Below are positions 14,250 through 18,150 of a stretch of DNA of 18,150 nucleotides, piece by piece. Location of the stretch: assembly GCA_005792225.1 (NCBI GenBank), contig SXSP01000359.1:1-18150 (forward strand). The letters are read 5' to 3'. The first letter of the stretch is position 1. Each line of letters starts with the position of its first letter. The position numbers were made by a program, and so were the translations under genes. The notes under the pieces are model-generated. The model saw only the letters and a program-made list of their open reading frames with translations. It searched no databases and was not told the origin of the DNA. The DNA comes from Bdellovibrionales bacterium (lineage in GTDB: Bacteria; Bdellovibrionota; Bdellovibrionia; Bdellovibrionales; JAMPXM01).

Positions 14250-14960
14250 ATGGCATCAGAACTTTCACCGACTCGACTCGACCACTTGCGCATTCTCTTT
14301 GAGGATGACGATCTGATCGCCGTCGATAAGCCACCGGGGATTCCCAGTCAGCCAACACTCGATCCCCGTCGCTTTCACATGGCTCTCGCGGTCGAGCTGG
14401 CACTTCGCGCTCGCGGTGAAGCTTCCGTCTACGTCGGTCAGCACCAACGGCTGGATCTCGACACGTCGGGCGTCCTCCTGTTCACGAAAGCGAAGCGTGC
14501 GAACAAGAACCTCGGCGAGCAGTTTCGCGAGCATCGCCTTCAAAAAACGTACGTCGCGCTCGTCGCGAGTTCGCGACTTCAAGTCGGTTCTCAATGGGAA
14601 GTCCGCAATCACCTTGCAATCGAGAGCAAGAGCTCGGGCCGCTTGAAGTCTGTGCGTTCGGGAGGAGACTACGCGGAGACGAAGTTTGAAGTGCTCAGCA
14701 CATCCGAGCGCTCAAGCCTCATCGAAGCTCGGCCGCGCACGGGACGCCGCCACCAAATCCGCGTGCACTTGGCAGAACGCGGGCTTCCGATTTTAGGTGA
14801 CGCCACCTACGCGAGGCCGGGGGTTCGCGACCTCGCACCCAGGCTCATGCTTCATGCCCGAAGACTTGAGCTTCAGCATCCCGTGACGGGCGCGGAGCTC
14901 GTGATCGAAGCGCCGCTTCCGAAGGATTTTCTCGAGGTCATGAGCCGGTTTGGCCTTTAG
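14250..14960 (+). CDS. RluA-type pseudouridine synthase (no S4 domain)
   Basis: Residues 12-33 (HLRILFEDDDLIAVDKPPG...) are the canonical opening of the RluA catalytic domain. The catalytic Asp69 lies in QRLDLDTSGVLLFTKAK, followed by LQKTYVALV, ARPRTGRRHQIRVHLA and GLPILGDATY. These are the conserved motifs of enzymes converting uridine to pseudouridine in rRNA or tRNA. At 236 residues it lacks the N-terminal S4 RNA-binding domain of RluC/RluD, so it resembles RluA; the target site cannot be told. The His of the usual HRLD motif is displaced by an inserted Gln (H-Q-R-L-D). I chose the ATG at 14250 because it lies just before the conserved domain; an in-frame GTG at 14214 and TTG at 14169 exist, but none has a good ribosome binding site. 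It is divergent from the M14 peptidase gene and overlaps the convergent small gene by four bases. Confidence 0.92.
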   Translation: MASELSPTRLDHLRILFEDDDLIAVDKPPGIPSQPTLDPRRFHMALAVELALRARGEASVYVGQHQRLDLDTSGVLLFTKAKRANKNLGEQFREHRLQKTYVALVASSRLQVGSQWEVRNHLAIESKSSGRLKSVRSGGDYAETKFEVLSTSERSSLIEARPRTGRRHQIRVHLAERGLPILGDATYARPGVRDLAPRLMLHARRLELQHPVTGAELVIEAPLPKDFLEVMSRFGL

Positions 14961-15289
14961 CGTGACATAGAGCAGACGGGATCTTGGACGAGCAAGACAC
15001 GCTCGATTCCGTCAACCGATAGGACTTCTTCCGCGCGCACGTGCATCAGGCACGGCTGGGCATTCGCGGTGAGCACGATCGTGATCTCGTGAGATGATCC
15101 GGCTGCACCGTCTTCAGATTTGACTTCAACTTTCTGGATGGGATTGCCGCCGAGTTTCGATTGAACCTGCGAGTCCTTGAGGATTGCGCTTAAGCTAGCG
15201 CCATCGAGTTGAGAAGCCGCGAAGCTCACGACCGGAGTGAGAGGTAGTAAAAGCGATAACGAGAAAGCGAAAGACTTTAGGTAGTTCAT
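14957..15289 (-). CDS. Small secreted hypothetical protein, 110 residues
   Basis: I do not recognise the family. A clear signal peptide (MNYLKSFAFSLSLLLP...SFA, cleavage near residue 24) is followed by a small domain with alternating strands (IQKVEVKSED, SHEITIVLTANA, ERVLLVQDP). There are two cysteines, C80 and C106, that could form a disulfide in the periplasm. AGGAGA lies about eight bases before the ATG, supporting translation. It appears monocistronic: mutM ends 171 bases upstream on the same strand, and that gap shows no convincing terminator or promoter. Its end overlaps the convergent pseudouridine synthase gene by four bases. Confidence 0.72.
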   Translation of the reverse strand: MNYLKSFAFSLSLLLPLTPVVSFAASQLDGASLSAILKDSQVQSKLGGNPIQKVEVKSEDGAAGSSHEITIVLTANAQPCLMHVRAEEVLSVDGIERVLLVQDPVCSMSR

Positions 15290-15460
15290 CGGTTCCGTCT
15301 CCTGAATGAGGTCCCCGCGACCTCGATTCTAAGAGAGAGCAACGGATGTGCCCGACTGGAACCACCACGATTCATCCCGCCGCTAGCTATGGCTCGATCG
15401 CCTGAAGTGGCTGTGAACTGACTAAGAATTTGACACTTCGAAACGCTCGCCTGGGTTTAT

Positions 15461-16282
15461 TTACTTTTGGCATTTGGGGCACCAGTAGGTGCTACGGCCA
15501 CCAATGACTTTTGAGCGAATTTTCGCTCCGCAGACACGACAGGGTTCTCCGCCGCGATCGTACACTTGGTGAGCGTGTTGGAAACCGCCTTCTTCGCCGC
15601 CCGCCTGTCGATAATCCCGGATCGAAGATCCGCCCGCGAGGATCGCCTCTTCGAGCACCGATCGACACGCGAGCGCCAGCCGGTCGGCCTCGTGACGACT
15701 CAGTCGGCCCGCCGCACGCGTGGGTTTTAGTCCGGCACGGAAGAGGGCTTCGGAGGCGTAGATGTTTCCCACGCCCACGACGACCCGCTGATCCATAATG
15801 AAGACTTTGATCGCGATTTTTCGTTTACGTGAAATCGCATGGAGGAACTCGCCGTGAAACGAAATGGCATCAAGAGGTTCGACGCCGAGTCCTTTGAGTC
15901 TCACGTGGCTCGACTCTTGCCCCGGCTTGATGAGATCGAGCATGCCGAAGCGGCGCGGATCTCGGAACGCGAGTCGCCGGCCGCTTCCCAACCGTATGTA
16001 GCAGTGGTCGTGAATATCTTCTTCACCCGCATTCACCAGTCGCCACGATCCCGTCATCCCGAGATGATTGAGCAGGGTTCCCTTCGGCGTATCGATGAGG
16101 AGGTATTTCGCGCGCCGACGGACGCGCTCGACTCTCTGGCCTTTCAGCACGCGCGGAAGATCTTGCGGAATGGGAAAGCGAATATCCGCACGCTTCAATT
16201 CGATCTCTTCGATCACGGGATCGTCGCGCAAAATTTTTTCGAGCCCCGATCGGACCGTTTCAACTTCCGGTAGTTCCGGCAT
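15461..16282 (-). CDS. mutM: Formamidopyrimidine-DNA glycosylase (Fpg/MutM)
   Basis: The 273-residue protein is a complete Fpg, the base-excision enzyme that removes 8-oxoguanine and formamidopyrimidines and nicks the DNA. It starts MPELPEVETV, with the catalytic N-terminal Pro2 and Glu3. The conserved Lys59 lies in RRAKYLL, RDPRRFG (107-113) holds the conserved Arg, and Asn173 lies in VGNIYASEAL. The C-terminal zinc finger has C248-x2-C251 and C268-x2-C271 with the DNA-contacting Arg263 in GGRSTYWCP. GGAGGAGAA directly precedes the ATG. The first 23 bases overlap the end of the upstream YeeE/YedE gene, so its ribosome binding site lies inside that coding region and expression is probably tied to the transporter genes. 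A link between sulfur-species transport and oxidative repair is suggestive but unproven. Confidence 0.98.
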   Translation of the reverse strand: MPELPEVETVRSGLEKILRDDPVIEEIELKRADIRFPIPQDLPRVLKGQRVERVRRRAKYLLIDTPKGTLLNHLGMTGSWRLVNAGEEDIHDHCYIRLGSGRRLAFRDPRRFGMLDLIKPGQESSHVRLKGLGVEPLDAISFHGEFLHAISRKRKIAIKVFIMDQRVVVGVGNIYASEALFRAGLKPTRAAGRLSRHEADRLALACRSVLEEAILAGGSSIRDYRQAGGEEGGFQHAHQVYDRGGEPCRVCGAKIRSKVIGGRSTYWCPKCQK

Positions 16283-16685
16283 TTCTCCTCCAATGAGAGA
16301 GGGCCATTCCCGCTAGGAGACTCGCGACAAAAACCACCGGAGCCAACGAGAAAGTTGCAAGCGAGGTGATCGCAGGAGCGGGGCAATAGCCGGCGAGGCC
16401 CCACCCGATTCCGAAGAGCACCGCTCCCAAAATCAAAGGGCCATCGATTGTTTTCTTTGTGGGAATATGAAAACGATCGCCGAGAATCGGCGCCTTGCGC
16501 CTCACGATCCATCGGTACATGACGATGTGAATCGCGAGCGCTCCGAACATGACAAAGATCAACGAAGGATCCCAATCGCCGAAGAGATCGAGAAAACCAA
16601 CGACCCGCCTCGGCTGCGTCATACCGCCGAGCCCGAGTCCAAGAGCAAAGATCAATCCCACAAAAAATGCCGCGACACCCGCCAT
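16260..16685 (-). CDS. YeeE/YedE-type half-transporter, second subunit (PmpB-like)
   Basis: The 141-residue membrane protein has about four hydrophobic segments. It has the motifs GLGLGGMTQPRRVVGFLDL and GIGWGLAGYCPAPA; the latter holds the conserved Cys of the family. YeeE/YedE proteins form a membrane fold for uptake of thiosulfate or related sulfur species, with conserved cysteines relaying the substrate. Here the fold is split in two genes as in PmpA/PmpB pairs. I chose the ATG at 16685, whose A is shared with the TGA of the upstream gene (TGATG), because GGAGG lies six bases before it; a GTG three bases earlier is the alternative. The 3' end runs 23 bases into mutM. Confidence 0.85.
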   Translation of the reverse strand: MAGVAAFFVGLIFALGLGLGGMTQPRRVVGFLDLFGDWDPSLIFVMFGALAIHIVMYRWIVRRKAPILGDRFHIPTKKTIDGPLILGAVLFGIGWGLAGYCPAPAITSLATFSLAPVVFVASLLAGMALSHWRRNAGTTGS

Positions 16686-17119
16686 CACTGGCCTCCCGTG
16701 ATCAATCTAAAGACCGTGGCCGTCAAGATGCCGAACACCATGAAGATGAGAGTGGCGAGAATTGAGCGAGGCGAGAAGCGGCTGATGCCACAAATGCCAT
16801 GGCCACTGGTACATCCTCCTCCCACGGAAGTTCCGTATCCGACGAGAAGTCCCGCCACGATCAAAAGAGGGAGGGATCGATCGAGATCATTCTCAAGGAG
16901 ATCGGGATTCAGCGCGCGCAGAATGAGTCCACCCGAAAAAAGACCGAGCAGAAAAAGAACGCGCCAAGCGGAATCGCCGCGAGTCTTCCGAAAAAGATTT
17001 GTGAGCACTCCGCCCAGAATGCCGCTGACCCCGGCCACGCGGCCGTTGAGAACGAGCATCAGGGAAACGGCAACACCGATCGTCACTCCACCTGCGAGAG
17101 GAAGTAGATATTCACCCAT
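16685..17119 (-). CDS. YeeE/YedE-type half-transporter, first subunit (PmpA-like)
   Basis: The 144-residue membrane protein has about four hydrophobic segments and the family signature GYGTSVGGGCTSGHGICGIS (94-113), with the two conserved cysteines, followed by RFSPRS. Together with the downstream gene it should form a complete YeeE/YedE transporter in the inner membrane for a reduced sulfur anion such as thiosulfate. The exact substrate is inferred from the family. Neighbouring rhodanese, SoxR/BigR or persulfide dioxygenase genes often accompany such pairs, but none is in this window. There is no Shine-Dalgarno sequence; instead the start codon sits in the loop of a perfect inverted repeat (17110-17130). 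The histidine kinase gene ends 59 bases upstream on the same strand. Confidence 0.88.
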   Translation of the reverse strand: MGEYLLPLAGGVTIGVAVSLMLVLNGRVAGVSGILGGVLTNLFRKTRGDSAWRVLFLLGLFSGGLILRALNPDLLENDLDRSLPLLIVAGLLVGYGTSVGGGCTSGHGICGISRFSPRSILATLIFMVFGILTATVFRLITGGQ

Positions 17120-17130
17120 GGACGGTGAAT
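17110..17130 (-). promoter_or_regulatory. Inverted repeat with the PmpA-like start codon in its loop
   Basis: ATTCACC (17110-17116) and GGTGAAT (17124-17130) are perfect reverse complements around a seven-base spacer. In the minus-strand transcript the stem would hold GTCCATG as its loop, ending in the initiation codon. It could be an operator for a dimeric repressor or an RNA hairpin that gates initiation. Confidence 0.45.
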
Positions 17131-17154
17131 CTAGTAGATCGTTGCGGGACCTGC

Positions 17155-17186
17155 CATCCTAAAGTTGATGCGTAGGTCTTAGGATG
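17155..17186 (-). other. 8-bp inverted repeat at the histidine kinase stop codon
   Basis: CATCCTAA (17155-17162) and TTAGGATG (17179-17186) are perfect reverse complements 16 bases apart. They bracket the end of the kinase gene, whose TAA stop is in the right arm. No T-run follows on the minus strand, so a terminator role is weakly supported. Confidence 0.35.
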
Positions 17187-18150
17187 CGGTGCCTCTCACG
17201 AGGTTTCCGCCGGAAAGGTTTTTGGCGCGCTCGATGGCGTCCGCGAGTTCGTGGGGCTTCATGGGCTTTGCAAGATAATCGGACATGCCGGCGTCGAGAC
17301 ACTTCTCGCGGTCGCCAGCCATGGCGTTTGCCGTGAGCGCGATGATCGGGATGTCTCCGCCCAAGCGCTCCTGTCGAATCACGCGCGTTGCTTCGTAGCC
17401 GTCCATCTCGGGCATCTGACAGTCCATGAGGATCATGTCGTATGGGCCTGTTCGCAGCGCCTCCACGGCCTCAAGGCCATTGGCGACGGCGACTGCGGTA
17501 TGTCCCATCTTCTCGAGCATCTTCACCGCGATCACCTGATTGACCGAATTGTCCTCGGCGACGAGTATTCGCATGCGCGTGCCGGAGGGTTCGAGTGCGA
17601 CGGGGGCCGTCTTTTGCTGCACGATCTCGGCACCGAGGCCGAACGGAATTTTGAACCAGAATGTGGAACCTTTACCCTCTTCACTTTCGACGCCGATTTC
17701 ACCTTTCATCATCTCGACCAGGTGCTTGCTGATGGAGAGACCGAGGCCGGTGCCGCCGAACTTACGAGTGGTGGACGAATCCACTTGCGAGAAGGTTTGA
17801 AACATTCTCTTCAGGCCCTCGGGCGATATTCCGATTCCCGAATCAACAACCGCAAACTTCAGCACGACGCCGCTCTGAGAGCGAGAGACGAGGGAAATTT
17901 CGATGACGACGTGGCCCTCGCGAGTGAATTTGATCGCGTTTCCGACGAGGTTGAGAAGAACTTGTCGAACTCGAGTCGGATCTCCGTTGATGGAGCGAGG
18001 TAGATCTTTCGCAAGCGAACGAGCGAGGCGCAAACCTTTGGAACGAACGTTAAACGAAAGCGTTCGCTCGATGTCGTCGACGACTTGCTCGAGATCGAAA
18101 TCGATCGCCTCGAAAGTGACTTTCCCCGCTTCGATTTTGGAGAAATCGAG
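17179..18150 (-). CDS. Hybrid sensor histidine kinase, C-terminal part (5' end outside window)
   Basis: The frame is open to the right edge and 323 residues are visible. They begin [14 protein letters not shown], the stretch right after the phosphoacceptor-His helix, so the H-box and sensor domains lie outside. The ATPase domain has the N box [17 protein letters not shown]1 [13 protein letters not shown], the F box and G2 [14 protein letters not shown] linker leads to a receiver domain with the acidic pair VAEDNSVNQ, the phosphoacceptor Asp in [20 protein letters not shown] and the conserved Lys in YLAKPM. No Hpt domain follows, so the phosphate must pass to a separate Hpt protein or the receiver acts internally. 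The output is unknown. The downstream YeeE/YedE genes are on the same strand 59 bases away, so cotranscription is possible. Confidence 0.95.
   Translation of the reverse strand, partial: LDFSKIEAGKVTFEAIDFDLEQVVDDIERTLSFNVRSKGLRLARSLAKDLPRSINGDPTRVRQVLLNLVGNAIKFTREGHVVIEISLVSRSQSGVVLKFAVVDSGIGISPEGLKRMFQTFSQVDSSTTRKFGGTGLGLSISKHLVEMMKGEIGVESEEGKGSTFWFKIPFGLGAEIVQQKTAPVALEPSGTRMRILVAEDNSVNQVIAVKMLEKMGHTAVAVANGLEAVEALRTGPYDMILMDCQMPEMDGYEATRVIRQERLGGDIPIIALTANAMAGDREKCLDAGMSDYLAKPMKPHELADAIERAKNLSGGNLVRGTAS

Noticed and set aside
14155..14403. Upstream extension of the M14 peptidase reading frame.
   Set aside because: It lies in the divergent pseudouridine synthase gene and its leader, its composition does not look like protein, and the M14 domain is complete from 14154.
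15430..15462. TTGACA followed by TTTATT on the plus strand, resembling a sigma-70 promoter.
   Set aside because: Spacing is poor and no plus-strand gene follows; mutM is on the opposite strand.
1..18150. Possible defence, phage, CRISPR or biosynthetic system.
   Set aside because: No nuclease-helicase sets, integrases, transposases, spaced repeats or synthase modules were found. The genes are mainly housekeeping, envelope or secreted proteins.

Overview
The window looks like ordinary chromosome from a Gram-negative bacterium with fairly GC-rich coding sequence. It encodes a lipoprotein with a clear lipobox, a probable outer-membrane beta-barrel, several proteins with Sec signal peptides, a DedA membrane protein and a TgpA-type transglutaminase. 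The density of secreted or hydrolytic products (subtilase, M14 peptidase, alpha/beta hydrolase, Gly/Tyr-rich secreted protein) would fit a Bdellovibrionota-type organism. That placement is inference from gene content; nothing in the sequence proves it. I see no rRNA, tRNA, CRISPR array, IS element, integrase or phage gene.

Layout. 1-2.4 kb: the 3' end of a TgpA-like transglutaminase (+) converges on, and overlaps, an ABC-F ATPase (-). 2.5-4.5 kb (+): a tiny double-CxxC protein, a gap with three copies of a 10-bp motif, an exported cyclophilin and a DedA protein. 4.5-6.8 kb (-): a THUMP/RlmL-type rRNA methyltransferase followed by a lipoprotein of unknown function. 7.1-9.8 kb (+): a Gly/Tyr-rich secreted protein closed by a textbook intrinsic terminator, then a divergent subtilase translationally coupled to a YjbQ-family gene. 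9.8-14.2 kb (-): a three-gene unit (M14 peptidase, alpha/beta hydrolase, ChaN-like protein), two hairpins, and a putative outer-membrane barrel. 14.2-15.3 kb: an RluA-type pseudouridine synthase (+) converging on a small secreted hypothetical (-). 15.5-18.15 kb (-): mutM, preceded by two overlapping YeeE/YedE half-transporters, preceded by the 3' part of a hybrid sensor histidine kinase that runs off the right edge.

Genes are tightly packed and no gene-free stretch exceeds about 265 bases. Several junctions are coupled: TAATG at 9405-9409, an 8-base overlap at 13090-13097, TGATG at 16683-16687, and a 23-base overlap of the second YeeE gene with mutM. The most interesting signals are regulatory rather than a new gene system. 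They are a second in-frame start with its own strong ribosome binding site inside the cyclophilin gene, a three-arm repeat that can form two mutually exclusive hairpins, and start codons placed in or beside hairpins. I found no convincing novel defence, mobile or biosynthetic system.
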